From assembly GCF_000423165.1 (NCBI RefSeq), contig NZ_AUHL01000005.1, forward strand, positions 1 through 64,000: 64,000 nt of DNA. Reading direction: 5' to 3'. Positions 1-7,591 of the stretch are shown piece after piece; the stretch's first letter is position 1, and each line of letters opens with the position of its first letter. This stretch comes from Pseudidiomarina sediminum DSM 21906. GTDB lineage: Bacteria; Pseudomonadota; Gammaproteobacteria; Enterobacterales; Alteromonadaceae. The notes below the pieces were generated by a model. That model did no database searches. It saw only the letters and a list, made by a program, of their open reading frames with translations, and had not been told where the DNA came from. A program made the translations under genes and the position numbers.

Positions 1-1272
1 GAAATTGATAAAGTGTACGAAGAGACCGTCAGTGGTAGTTGGAAAGTTTATTTAGATGATTTTGCAATTATTAGTTTTAGTCAGGAGAGTGGGTACCGAA
101 TAAGTTATCTTCATAAGGACCGCTTAGGAAGTGCTCTCACGTTTAGTGACGATCAAGGACAGGTTGTTGGCCGACGGCATTATGATGCATTTGGTAAACC
201 GCGGACAATGGGAGGGCAGCAGATGGAGCCGGGCTATCGCCCTCGTCTAGCGAACGTTATGGCGTTTGGTGGGATCGAGAACATAGCTCTCACGCGACGT
301 GGTTTTACGGACCATCTTCACTTGGATGAGCTAGAGCTAATTCATATGAACGGGCGGGTGTATGATTATAACCTTGGGCGGTTTATGTCGGTGGACCCGT
401 TTGTTCATGAGGGTTCACAGGGGATTAATCCTTATTCCTACATCATGAACAATCCGCTGTCCGGTATTGATCCAACAGGTTATTCACCAGAAGAACCTGA
501 GTTAGAAAAGGTTGAGTACACGGAACAGACTGAAAAGGTCGCTGTTACTGGATCAAGGATAAAACGAGAAGTTGTAACAGGTGCCAGTGGAACTGCAACT
601 TACTCTAATGGGGCTACACAATCGTTTTCAGCGACATTCAGTGGTGGGAAGGTGGCCACGATGGACATTGGTTCTCCTAAGCAAACCAGTACTACTTCAC
701 CGCAAACCCAGCAAGGGGGAAGCTCTGTAGGTGAAACGGTGAAAGGTGTTGCTCAGGCAGTGCTGAAATCCCTCAAAAAAGGCGGCGTAATTGGTATGGC
801 TTTAGCTCCAACCTCTACTGCTACTGATGAGCAAATGGAGGCTTTAGCGCAACCAATCATTGAGGAAAATATTCTCCATAATACTGCACTTGATTTAGAG
901 CCTGAACTCTCTAAAGAAGATTATGCTCGTCTTGAGAATGATCTAGCTAATATCAGAACCAAACCTAATGGGCCAAACGGTATTCAGTATGCTTTAATAG
1001 CGGAAGAAAGTGGTGATTATATTTGTTATAACTGTTCAAGTGGTGTTATGTGGTTAAATGAAGGGGATGTTTGGAAGTATGGTCAAACAACGAAACCCGC
1101 TACTAGATATTCAGAAGCACGATTAAATGGTGGATTGGCTGGTCGAAGGCTTTCACTAGAACCACAATATCGGGGCACACAACGCCAAGTGCTACTAGCA
1201 GAAAAGTTAAAAATTTACACTCACTTAGCAAAAACTGGAACACTACCGCCGGGAAATAAAATTAGACGATGA
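1..1272 (+). CDS. RHS-family polymorphic toxin, C-terminal part with GIY-YIG-like toxin domain (5' end outside window)
   Basis: The reading frame is open from base 1, so this is the 3' part of a longer gene. Window residues ~35-160 form the RHS repeat-associated core, with DRLGSALT, the YDAFGKPR repeat and the core end GRVYDYNLGRFMSVDPF followed by NPLSGIDPTGY. In this family the core marks the end of the conserved shell, and everything after it is an exchangeable toxin. Here about 265 residues follow: a Ser/Thr/Gly-rich linker, a hydrophobic stretch, and a final ~95-residue domain. That domain has a Tyr-containing first strand, DVWKYGQTT, an RYSEA arginine, a late Glu (LLAEKLKIY) and a PPGNK end, the layout of GIY-YIG/URI-fold nuclease toxins. 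DNase activity is inferred from this layout. The next gene overlaps it by 4 bases, as an immunity gene usually does. Delivery (type VI or another route) cannot be seen here. Confidence 0.85.
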   Translation, partial: EIDKVYEETVSGSWKVYLDDFAIISFSQESGYRISYLHKDRLGSALTFSDDQGQVVGRRHYDAFGKPRTMGGQQMEPGYRPRLANVMAFGGIENIALTRRGFTDHLHLDELELIHMNGRVYDYNLGRFMSVDPFVHEGSQGINPYSYIMNNPLSGIDPTGYSPEEPELEKVEYTEQTEKVAVTGSRIKREVVTGASGTATYSNGATQSFSATFSGGKVATMDIGSPKQTSTTSPQTQQGGSSVGETVKGVAQAVLKSLKKGGVIGMALAPTSTATDEQMEALAQPIIEENILHNTALDLEPELSKEDYARLENDLANIRTKPNGPNGIQYALIAEESGDYICYNCSSGVMWLNEGDVWKYGQTTKPATRYSEARLNGGLAGRRLSLEPQYRGTQRQVLLAEKLKIYTHLAKTGTLPPGNKIRR

Positions 1273-1718
1273 AATTATTATTTGCTTATGAAATAGATAC
1301 AAATATCAGGCCTAAATTGGGTGTTATTAAGGAGCTGACAAATGCAATTGAGCAGAGAGCTGAGCTGTCCAAGACAGTTTTAGGACTTGAATACATTGGT
1401 ATCAAATTGATTATTCAAGAGGTTTTGGATGAATATGAAGAGTTTGTAAAACCTCAAAAGCCTAGGTACAAGAAAAAATTTACCTTGAAAAACCCCTTGC
1501 TGGGTGATTCATCTTATGAGGGGTATTTGTCATTTGATCTGTTGTTTTCAACTGAGTCATACCAACAGATACTTACGTCAAATGACGCTTTCGAAATAAA
1601 AAGGTTGCTGAAGTTGGAGCTGTTAAAGGCCGAAGATGTTTTTAAGGAAATGGAAAATAAATTAGGCAGAGTTGATACTAATGAATTTAGCGAGTTAATT
1701 AGCGAAGCATTAGTTTAA
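1269..1718 (+). CDS. Putative immunity protein for the RHS toxin
   Basis: This 149-residue soluble, acidic and lysine-rich protein starts in an ATGA overlap with the RHS stop codon. It has no signal peptide or membrane segment, and I do not recognise a named family. The role is inferred from position: in polymorphic toxin loci the first small gene after the toxin end, translationally coupled to it, nearly always encodes the cognate inhibitor. A strong hairpin terminator 7 bases after the stop closes the toxin-immunity unit. The AT-rich composition matches the toxin tail and differs from the chromosome to the right, which fits acquisition as a cassette. Confidence 0.6.
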   Translation: MKLLFAYEIDTNIRPKLGVIKELTNAIEQRAELSKTVLGLEYIGIKLIIQEVLDEYEEFVKPQKPRYKKKFTLKNPLLGDSSYEGYLSFDLLFSTESYQQILTSNDAFEIKRLLKLELLKAEDVFKEMENKLGRVDTNEFSELISEALV

Positions 1719-1724
1719 GTGATT

Positions 1725-1746
1725 AAAGCCCGCACTAGCGGGCTTT
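1725..1746. terminator. Intrinsic terminator after the toxin/immunity pair
   Basis: Perfect 9-bp stem AAAGCCCGC/GCGGGCTTT with loop ACTA, 7 bases after the immunity gene stop. The A-run and T-run flanks make it usable from both directions, so it would also stop transcription arriving from the IS. Confidence 0.8.
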
Positions 1747-1760
1747 GTTGTCTTAGGCTG

Positions 1761-1799
1761 TGTAAATACCCCATTTATAACACAGTCATCTCGTAGAAT
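1761..1799 (+). repeat. Left inverted repeat of the IS3 element
   Basis: Begins TGTAAATACCCC and ends TCTCGTAGAAT. It aligns with the reverse complement of 2934-2973 with a few mismatches and one or two single-base gaps. The orfB stop codon lies 3 bases inside it. Confidence 0.7.
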
Positions 1800-1801
1800 A
1801 T

Positions 1802-2654
1802 TTATGCCGCATTTCGGTACTCAAACGGTGTCATGTCATTGAGTGAATCGTGCGGTTGTTCATTGTTATATAGCTCAATCCAGTCTTCGGTTATTTGCTT
1901 CACTTCGTTCAGGTTGTTGAAGATGTAGCAATCGAGTACATCGTCACGATAAGTTCGGTTAAACCGTTCAATGTAAGCGTTCTGGTATGGACAGCCGGGC
2001 TTGATGTAATCAATTATAATGCTATGCGCTTTTGCCCAGTTCACGAATACTTCCGAGGTAAATTCGCTGCCGTTATCAACCCGAATTTTTTCAGAGTAGC
2101 CGTGCCATTCAGCAAGTTGGTCAAGATACCGTACAACGCGCAATGACGGCATGCTGGTCGCAATATCAATACCTAATACTTCGCGATTAAAATCATCAAT
2201 CACGTTAAATGTACGAAACCTAACTTTGTTGTGCAGGCTATCGCTCATAAAGTCCATCGACTAGGACTTACCCAGTGCATTTGGAACAGATAGCGGCTCT
2301 GGATTGCGATTGCGTAGCCGCTTTTTACCTTTGCGCCGCATGTTCACTTTCAGCTCAGTATAAACGCGATAAATACGCTTGTGGTTCTAGCGGTGGCCTA
2401 GCTTACGAAGGCGTTTGAAACACTTCGGGAAGCCCCACCGATGATGTCTTTCGACTAAAGCATTCAAAACATCAATGATTTAATCATCATCGGTCAGCTT
2501 CAACTCGTAATAGTAAGCGGTTCGGCTGATGCCAACCACAGCACAGCACAGCACAGCACAGCACAGCACAGCACTTTACAATGCTTGCCTTATACTGCAC
2601 CTGCAACTCGCGTGCCCATATTTTTCGTTCTGCCACAGGTGCTAGAGCTTTTTT
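1802..2654 (-). pseudogene. IS3 transposase orfB, disrupted (DDE integrase domain)
   Basis: Read from the A6G slippery site, the frame matches an IS3 OrfB but is broken four times. The 5-bp repeat at 2537-2574 shifts the frame. Stops then follow at 2480-2482 (TAA after TDD), 2387-2389 (TAG where Trp is expected in GHR-W-NHKR) and 2261-2263 (TAG where Trp is expected in GKS-W-SMDF). The last open piece, 1802-2257, still encodes the catalytic-core end (VIDDFNRE, DNGSEF, ERFNRTYRDDVL) with the second Asp and the Glu of DDE. The two TAGs are each one base from TGG. It cannot make an active transposase without suppression and frameshifting. Confidence 0.85.
2537..2574. repeat. Pentanucleotide microsatellite inside the dead orfB
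   Basis: About seven tandem copies of GCACA (plus strand) sit between the sequence encoding VGISRTAYYY and the upstream OrfB frame. The two sides are in different frames (codon starts at 2577 versus 2534). Losing two units or gaining one would rejoin them, so copy number sets the frame. Confidence 0.85.
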
Positions 2655-2902
2655 ATAATGTCTTCTTGCATCTGTGATTTGAGGCTCAGCTCAGCATACA
2701 TCTGCTTAAGCCGGCGGTTTTCTTCTTCAAGCTCTTTTAAGCGGCGAACGTCAGACGCTTCCATACCACCGTATTTTTCACGCCATTTATAAAATGTTGA
2801 ATTACCGATACCGTACTTACGGCAGAGCTCTTTCACCGGCATACCGGCTTCGGCTTCTTTTAAAATCGCCACAATCTGGCTTTCTGTCATGCGTTTGCTC
2901 AC
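2642..2902 (-). CDS. IS3-family transposase OrfA (helix-turn-helix subunit)
   Basis: Eighty-six residues and intact. The N-terminal helix-turn-helix (RMTESQIVAILKEAEAG, then KELCRKYGIGNSTFYKWR) binds the IS ends. The C-terminal leucine-rich coiled coil (about residues 50-80) mediates multimerisation. The start is GTG at 2900-2902, preceded by AAGGAG at good spacing. Translation ends just after an A6G run that normally drives -1 frameshifting into orfB. Because orfB is dead, this protein could at most bind IS ends and act as an inhibitor. Confidence 0.88.
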   Translation of the reverse strand: MSKRMTESQIVAILKEAEAGMPVKELCRKYGIGNSTFYKWREKYGGMEASDVRRLKELEEENRRLKQMYAELSLKSQMQEDIIKKL

Positions 2903-2933
2903 CGTAAAACTCCTTTGTTTTAGTTTAAAAGAA

Positions 2934-2973
2934 ATTCTACGAGTAGGCTGTATTATTTTACGGAGTAGTTACA
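2934..2973 (-). repeat. Right inverted repeat of the IS3 element
   Basis: On the minus strand it begins TGTAACTACTCC and ends CTCGTAGAAT. It pairs with the left end at 1761-1799. Confidence 0.7.
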
Positions 2974-3017
2974 TCAGGCCTTACCAAACGAGTTGGCTGC
3001 CTAACCCCAGAAGCAAC

Positions 3018-3039
3018 AAAGCCCACGGGTGTGGGCTTT
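3018..3039. terminator. Intrinsic terminator after the minus-strand immunity gene
   Basis: Perfect 9-bp stem AAAGCCCAC/GTGGGCTTT with loop GGGT, 22 bases past the stop of the gene at 3062. Its outer stem bases match those of the terminator at 1725-1746, so each cassette is closed by a very similar bidirectional hairpin. Confidence 0.78.
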
Positions 3040-3061
3040 GTTCATTAATTATTAACAAGAA

Positions 3062-3682
3062 TCAACTGGTTACTTTAGACTTAAACTCATTAGCAAACAT
3101 TTCAAACTCTTCTTGCATAACGGGGTGAGCTGAACTCAAGCGTTCCCTCTCTTTGTCAAGAATATTAAGAGCCTTTGATTTATCACCAAGTAAGAAATGA
3201 TAACAGGCTAATTTTTCTTGTTGCTGCCTTACATAGGTATACCTCAGAAGCCCGTCTAATAAATCAGAATGACTGGCAAAACGCTCTTCTGTTTTAAGAG
3301 ATATAAAATTCAAATACTCCTGAAACGACTGTGCATCTTCGATGATGTTATCCCTCTCAAAGGTAAATTTAACGACATCATTATTATCATCAAATCCTCC
3401 AATATTAGATGAAAAACTAGCATACAAGTATGGAGAGTATTTTCCCTTATTGCACTCAGTCAAAAATGACTCTAACTTCCTCCAACCGACACCAAACATT
3501 GGGTTTATCACAAGTGAATTAGCTGACTTGTCTGATTCGTTAAATCCGATTCTCAGATACAGATCATCACCATATTGTTTATAAAAAATACCTTCTTTCT
3601 TCTTTTTAAAACCTATTTCTTTAAAAAGAGAAATACATGTATCGCTTAGTAATTTTCCCATAGGTATTAATTTACCGGACAT
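3062..3682 (-). CDS. Putative immunity protein of the orphan toxin cassette (DUF4304-like N-terminal half)
   Basis: About 206 residues from ATG 3680-3682; a GTG one codon earlier is also possible. It is soluble and has no signal peptide. The first ~110 residues (FKKKKEGIFYKQ, then LYLRIGF, then FGVGWRKLESFL) recall DUF4304-type proteins, but this is from memory and unverified. The rest is helical, with a TPR-like feel (LACYHFLLGDKSKALNIL). It begins immediately after the stop of the toxin fragment, the usual immunity position. AT-rich like its neighbours. The alternative is a hypothetical protein unrelated to immunity. Confidence 0.5.
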   Translation of the reverse strand: MSGKLIPMGKLLSDTCISLFKEIGFKKKKEGIFYKQYGDDLYLRIGFNESDKSANSLVINPMFGVGWRKLESFLTECNKGKYSPYLYASFSSNIGGFDDNNDVVKFTFERDNIIEDAQSFQEYLNFISLKTEERFASHSDLLDGLLRYTYVRQQQEKLACYHFLLGDKSKALNILDKERERLSSAHPVMQEEFEMFANEFKSKVTS

Positions 3683-3685
3683 CAC

Positions 3686-3997
3686 CTAACACCTTTTCTC
3701 TTCAAACGAACACGCAACCTTTTCACCTACAGGTAAGCCAGCTTTCTCCGCATTAGCTCCCCGAGGTATGACCGGTTCTCCTCTACCAATTGCATCTTTA
3801 ACTGCTTGCTGACCTTTAGAAAGTGAAGCATTCCCTGTTTTCACCTCAACAAGGTTTGGCTGCCCACCTTTAGTCGTTACAAAGTCCACTCTAGCCCTAT
3901 CACCATCAAGTGTTTCCACTGTAACTTGTTCACCACGGTTTGGTAAGGCCTGAGATTTCCCGACACCTTTTATGGTAAAAAGGTAACGATAAAACAA
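3686..3997 (-). pseudogene. Orphan C-terminal toxin fragment, nuclease-like (PD-(D/E)XK type), detached from its carrier
   Basis: The open frame runs only from a stop at 4025-4027 to 3686. The only start codon near its beginning is TTG, with no convincing ribosome-binding site. The visible part (RVDFVTTKGGQPNLVEVKTG, then KGQQAVKDAI, then PVIPRGANAEKAGLPVG) has an Asp strand followed by an E-V-K strand, the D...ExK layout of restriction-endonuclease-fold toxins. It looks like the tail of an RHS- or filamentous-type toxin without its delivery part, kept with its immunity gene directly downstream. It lies on the opposite strand to the RHS gene at 1-1272. It may be silent, or could be activated by recombination onto an RHS core. 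Confidence 0.55.
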
Positions 3998-4160
3998 CCA
4001 ATCAAAAACACTTTTGTTGTAAATTCATTGCTTAAAACACCGGAGTTTGTTACTTTCCCGCCCAAATTGACGCGTAACATTGCAGATATAAAAATGAACG
4101 GGTACTTCCAATAAGTCGCCTATCACCGCTAATCGAACAACACGAAACCAAAGAGTGCCC

Positions 4161-5945
4161 ATGGCTCAACTCTATGTAGGAATGATCATTGTGACACTTT
4201 TCGCAGGGCTGATTGCCTCCAGGTTTCGACCTGCGACACTTTTTGTCGCAGCAGCCGGTGCGCTTTACCTACCAGCACTGATTACCAGCCAAGAACTCCT
4301 TCATCATTACGCCAATGAATCGCTCGTGACGTTGATGTTATTGCTCATGGGCTCAATGGCGCTAGAGCGCACGCGCACGCTGCAATGGGTCAGCCGCAAG
4401 CTGCTCCACAAAAGCCAGTTCATCACGCTTTTAAAAATGATGGGCTGGGTGAGTGTCACTTCAGCCTTTTTGAATAACACCGCGGTCGTCGCTGCACTTA
4501 TGCAGAGTGTACGCAAAAACCGCGAACACCCGGCGCAGCGTTTACTGATACCGCTGGGTTATTTCGCTATCTTAGGTGGCGTATTAACGCTTATTGGTAC
4601 CTCTACCAACCTTGTCGTCAATAGCTTTTTGATGGAAACCGGTCACCCAGGCTTTGGCTTTTTCGATTTTCTACCGATAGGTTTAGGTGTGCTGGCGGTG
4701 GCTGGTGCGACAGTTTGTGTCGCAGCTTACCTACTCCCCAAAGGCGGCGGCGAGCAAACGATCAGCCAAGACTACTTCTTGGATGCCAAAATCAATGACG
4801 ACTCGCCATTAGTCGGGAAAACTGTACAGCAAGCCGGCTTACGCGCGCTCGACGGTTTATTCCTAACCGAAGTGGTAAGAAGAACAGCCGAAGGTCAAAA
4901 ACAGCTCATTACGCCGGTACAACCAGACACGGTGTTGTTAGCGAACGACGGCTTGGTGTTTTGTGGAGACGTCAAGCAGGCACAACTGATCAGCCAACTA
5001 CCGGGCGTGAGTATGTTCGCTCAAGCAGCCCTCAACGATAACGAAGAGGCGACACCCAATAATGGCCTTTTGCATAACAGTCTTGCGGAAGTTATCGTGA
5101 GCCCCACATCCACTCTAGTCGGCCGTACGCTGAAAGGAGCTAACTTTCGTGGCTTGTTCGATGCCGCCGTAGTTGCCATAGGTCGAGGTGGAGAACGGCT
5201 ATCAGGTAAGCTTGGACAAGTCAAAATCCGCGCGGGAGATCGCTTAGTGCTGGCCACCAGTGAAGACTTTTATCGGCACCATAACCTTGAACAAAACTTT
5301 TTCCTCCTCGAAAGTCAGCGTTTGAGTCATACGCTGACAGGCAAACAAGAGGCAATCACGCTATTGGGGTTCGCCGGAGTCGTCCTCGGCACCGCATTAG
5401 GTCATTTCACCCTGTTTACAGGTCTTTTAACCTATTTAGCAATCATTTTATCCACTAAAGTACTGTCGCCAGCCGACATTCGCCGTCGCTTACCGGTGGA
5501 TATCTGGTTAATCATTGGCTCAGCGCTGTGCATTGCTAGTGTTTTTGTAAGCTCTGGTTTAGCTAACGATGTTACCAATGCGTTCTTGTGGTTGCTGGAC
5601 AGAGTAACCGACAATAACGTAACGCCAATGGCCGCAATGATTGGCGTATTTGTGATGACTTGGATGATCACCGAAGTCGTCACCAACAACGCAGCGGCAG
5701 CGATTGTATTTCCGATAGCGGTAGGAATTGCGGAAAGTTTGGGCGTTAGTATTATGCCCTTTGTAATGGCCGTTACTTTTGGCGCTTCAGCAAGCTTTAT
5801 TAGCCCTTATGGCCGTCAAACGAATCTGATGGTGATGAATGCGGGGAATTATCGTTTTAAGGACTTCGCGCGGATTGGCGTCTTGGTACTGGTGGCTTAC
5901 AGTGTGACCGCGTTATGGCTGATACCGCGGGTGTTTGTCTGGTAA
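4161..5945 (+). CDS. SLC13-family anion permease with two RCK_C (TrkA-C) domains
   Basis: An integral membrane protein of 594 residues. Two membrane halves flank a cytoplasmic region of two RCK_C domains (about residues 200-285 and 305-370), the build of bacterial divalent-anion/sulfate carriers of the DASS/SLC13 type. Each half carries the substrate/Na-site style motif: SAFLNNTAVV and GTSTNLVVN in the first, TEVVTNNAAAA and SPYGRQTNL in the second. The substrate cannot be read from sequence; sulfate or a dicarboxylate is usual. ATG 4161 is chosen because the in-frame GTG at 4155 has no better ribosome site. It is convergent with the dioxygenase gene, 22 bases apart. The left boundary of normal chromosomal composition is near this gene. 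Confidence 0.85.
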   Translation: MAQLYVGMIIVTLFAGLIASRFRPATLFVAAAGALYLPALITSQELLHHYANESLVTLMLLLMGSMALERTRTLQWVSRKLLHKSQFITLLKMMGWVSVTSAFLNNTAVVAALMQSVRKNREHPAQRLLIPLGYFAILGGVLTLIGTSTNLVVNSFLMETGHPGFGFFDFLPIGLGVLAVAGATVCVAAYLLPKGGGEQTISQDYFLDAKINDDSPLVGKTVQQAGLRALDGLFLTEVVRRTAEGQKQLITPVQPDTVLLANDGLVFCGDVKQAQLISQLPGVSMFAQAALNDNEEATPNNGLLHNSLAEVIVSPTSTLVGRTLKGANFRGLFDAAVVAIGRGGERLSGKLGQVKIRAGDRLVLATSEDFYRHHNLEQNFFLLESQRLSHTLTGKQEAITLLGFAGVVLGTALGHFTLFTGLLTYLAIILSTKVLSPADIRRRLPVDIWLIIGSALCIASVFVSSGLANDVTNAFLWLLDRVTDNNVTPMAAMIGVFVMTWMITEVVTNNAAAAIVFPIAVGIAESLGVSIMPFVMAVTFGASASFISPYGRQTNLMVMNAGNYRFKDFARIGVLVLVAYSVTALWLIPRVFVW

Positions 5946-5967
5946 GTGCGTATCGTGGCGAGCGCAA

Positions 5968-6618
5968 CTAACGCTTCGCCCAGCGTCGGAGCAAGTTCTG
6001 ATAGGTTTTGCTGAGTAGGTCATATTGTGCGGTTTTGCCGTGTTGTTGGAACTCGGCTTGCATCGCTTGGTGCAAATCGAAGCACATTTCGCGCTGCTGC
6101 GGCTCTCGCAACATACTTTCAATCCAGCCCACTAACGCAAAGCGCGTACCTTCGGTGACCGCTTCAACGCGATGCAGGAATTGCGTCGGGTATAACAAAA
6201 CGTCACCTTGTTCGAGGCGCCAGCTGCGCTCACCAGAGCTATCTTCGATCACCAATGCCCCACCTTGATAACTGTCCGCAGCACTTAAGCCAAGCGTAAA
6301 CGAAAGATCAGTACGTACACCGCCCATCAGAGCGTCATCCATATGGGTGCCATAATGCTGACCGGTGTCGTAACGGTTGACCATCACATTCACCCATTGT
6401 GCAGGTTGCGCCGCGGCTTTTACCAACGGATGCGCCATAAGACGCTGTTGCAGCAACTCAATAATGGGATGTGGAGCCCGTAACTGCTGATTTTGTTTCA
6501 CTTTTTCAGCCGCCCAGCCCGCCGTTTCAAGACCATTGGCAAACACTTGTTGCTGAAGTTTGTCACGAATCACTGACAGTGTGCCGGCATCAATGACTTG
6601 CTGGATGTGTAGGATCAT
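5968..6618 (-). CDS. piuC: PiuC/YbiX-like Fe(II)/2-oxoglutarate-dependent dioxygenase (PKHD-type)
   Basis: About 216 residues. The double-stranded beta-helix carries the iron triad: H-x-D in THMDD (about residues 92-95), a distal His in FLHRV (about 148), and the 2-oxoglutarate Arg in TRFALVGW. N-terminal MILHIQQVID and the C-terminal helical tail match the PiuC/YbiX family, which sits beside TonB-dependent siderophore receptors and is iron-repressed in many proteobacteria. The natural substrate is not firmly known. ATG 6616-6618 is preferred over the upstream GTG because it gives the usual family N-terminus. A Fur-box-like palindrome lies 10 bases upstream and is shared with the divergent gene at 6727. 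Confidence 0.88.
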   Translation of the reverse strand: MILHIQQVIDAGTLSVIRDKLQQQVFANGLETAGWAAEKVKQNQQLRAPHPIIELLQQRLMAHPLVKAAAQPAQWVNVMVNRYDTGQHYGTHMDDALMGGVRTDLSFTLGLSAADSYQGGALVIEDSSGERSWRLEQGDVLLYPTQFLHRVEAVTEGTRFALVGWIESMLREPQQREMCFDLHQAMQAEFQQHGKTAQYDLLSKTYQNLLRRWAKR

Positions 6619-6627
6619 AAGCACCAC

Positions 6628-6648
6628 TATTGAGAATGAATCTCATTT
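6628..6648. promoter_or_regulatory. Fur-box-like operator between two divergent genes
   Basis: On the minus strand AATGAGATTCATTCTCAAT matches the Fur consensus GATAATGATAATCATTATC in its ATGA...TCAT symmetry and resembles Shewanella/Alteromonas-type Fur boxes. It sits 10 bases from the piuC start and about 80 bases upstream of the exported-protein gene, so iron repression of both is the simplest reading. Confidence 0.7.
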
Positions 6649-6726
6649 ATGAAATTATACGCAGTATACAAAACACGCTGATTGTACGCAATCTTAGCCC
6701 TTCATTCGCACGACAGGATCAACCTT

Positions 6727-7539
6727 ATGCATGAGAAACGCAAAATCTGGCTCGCCGTTGGTGCTGCGGTGTTAACCACCAGTACCACCTCTGCCGTAGC
6801 CCAGCCACAAACCTTTGATCACGCTATGACCGCGACCACCATGAACTTTGTTGCTCCGCTCGCCGGCCAAGGCGGTGGTGAAGGCGAAGGCGAAGGTTCG
6901 GGCCAACTTGATTTACGTACCAATGATGCCGCGTACTTGGCGCAACTCGGTCTTATTCGAGGCCATTTATACGTTGGCAAGCAGCTGTATGATGAAGGCC
7001 ATCTTGCCATGGCAAAAACCCACATGAAGCATCCAAAAGATGAACTCTACAGCGCCCTTGTTCCGGCCTTTACCGCCCGTAACGTCGCAGGCTTTGCCGA
7101 TGAATTACAGCAACTTGCCGACGCGGTAACTGATGATCAAGGGGCGGCCGCCGTCAATGCTGCCTACGACCAGCTCTTAGCTGCAATTAGCGCCAGCGAG
7201 CGCATTAGCGAGCACTCGGTCAAAGCTGTGCTATTGAGCTTAAGCAGCATGTTATTGACTGCTGCGGAAGAATATGACCTTGGCATCCAGCAAGGCAAAG
7301 TGGTCAACGTGCACGAATTCCAAGATGCCTATGGCTTTACGACCATTGCCAAAGCACGTTTTGCCAATCTAACGGCAGCACAAATTGAGGCAAATCAAGC
7401 CGCGATCGATGAGGTCAAAGAAGTGTTGGAAAGTTTGCCAGGCTTATGGCCGACCATTACCCCGACTGGGGCGATTGAAGGTGACGCCAGCGCCTTGTTT
7501 GGCGCTGCCGCCCGCATTGAACTTGCGACCCTCAACTAA
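6727..7539 (+). CDS. Exported helical protein of unknown function, probably iron-regulated
   Basis: It has 270 residues. ATG 6727 (MHEKRK) is chosen because AGGA lies 9 bases upstream and it starts a clean Sec signal peptide ending near SAVAQ. After the signal comes a Gly/Glu-rich segment (GQGGGEGEGEGSG, about residues 48-60), then an all-helical region. That region begins YLAQLGLIRGHLYVG and contains a His-rich stretch AKTHMKHPKDELY (about residues 96-108), which could bind a metal. I recognise no named family. The divergent PiuC gene and shared Fur box suggest a periplasmic role in iron acquisition or handling. It is convergent with glnS. Confidence 0.7.
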   Translation: MHEKRKIWLAVGAAVLTTSTTSAVAQPQTFDHAMTATTMNFVAPLAGQGGGEGEGEGSGQLDLRTNDAAYLAQLGLIRGHLYVGKQLYDEGHLAMAKTHMKHPKDELYSALVPAFTARNVAGFADELQQLADAVTDDQGAAAVNAAYDQLLAAISASERISEHSVKAVLLSLSSMLLTAAEEYDLGIQQGKVVNVHEFQDAYGFTTIAKARFANLTAAQIEANQAAIDEVKEVLESLPGLWPTITPTGAIEGDASALFGAAARIELATLN

Positions 7540-7563
7540 TGTCCGTATCCGGTCGCAACAAGA

Positions 7564-7591
7564 GAACGGCGAAGCTTAAGCTTCGTCGTTC
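7564..7591. repeat. 28-base palindrome across the glnS 3' end
   Basis: GAACGGCGAAGCTT is followed directly by AAGCTTCGTCGTTC. All positions pair except one G-T. It overlaps the glnS stop codon and lies in the convergent space between glnS and the exported-protein gene. It could slow both transcripts, but neither side has a T-run. Confidence 0.6.

Larger units (their letters stand above)
1761..2973 (-). mobile_element. IS3-family insertion sequence, inactivated
   Basis: The element is 1213 bp, a typical IS3 size. Its ends are imperfect inverted repeats: the left begins TGTAAATACCCC and, read inward from the other side, the right begins TGTAACTACTCC; both run into CTCGTAGAAT about 40 bp in. 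The minus strand carries orfA (2642-2902), an A6G slippery run (2648-2654) and a broken orfB. The transposase sequences resemble the IS407-like branch of IS3, from memory of the family. Flanking bases (GGCTG on the left, TCAGG on the right) do not form a target duplication, so the insertion is old or one flank has recombined. Confidence 0.85.

Noticed and set aside
2537-2574. Short tandem repeat considered as a CRISPR-like or origin iteron
   Set aside because: Units are 5 bp, contiguous and without spacers, and they fall inside a recognisable transposase frame; a slippage microsatellite explains it.
1756-2978. Target-site duplication for the IS3 element
   Set aside because: GGCTG/GCTG on the left and TCAGG/TCAG on the right do not match in direct orientation.
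7564-7591. Intrinsic terminator between glnS and the exported-protein gene
   Set aside because: The palindrome is strong but no T-run follows on either strand; kept only as a repeat.
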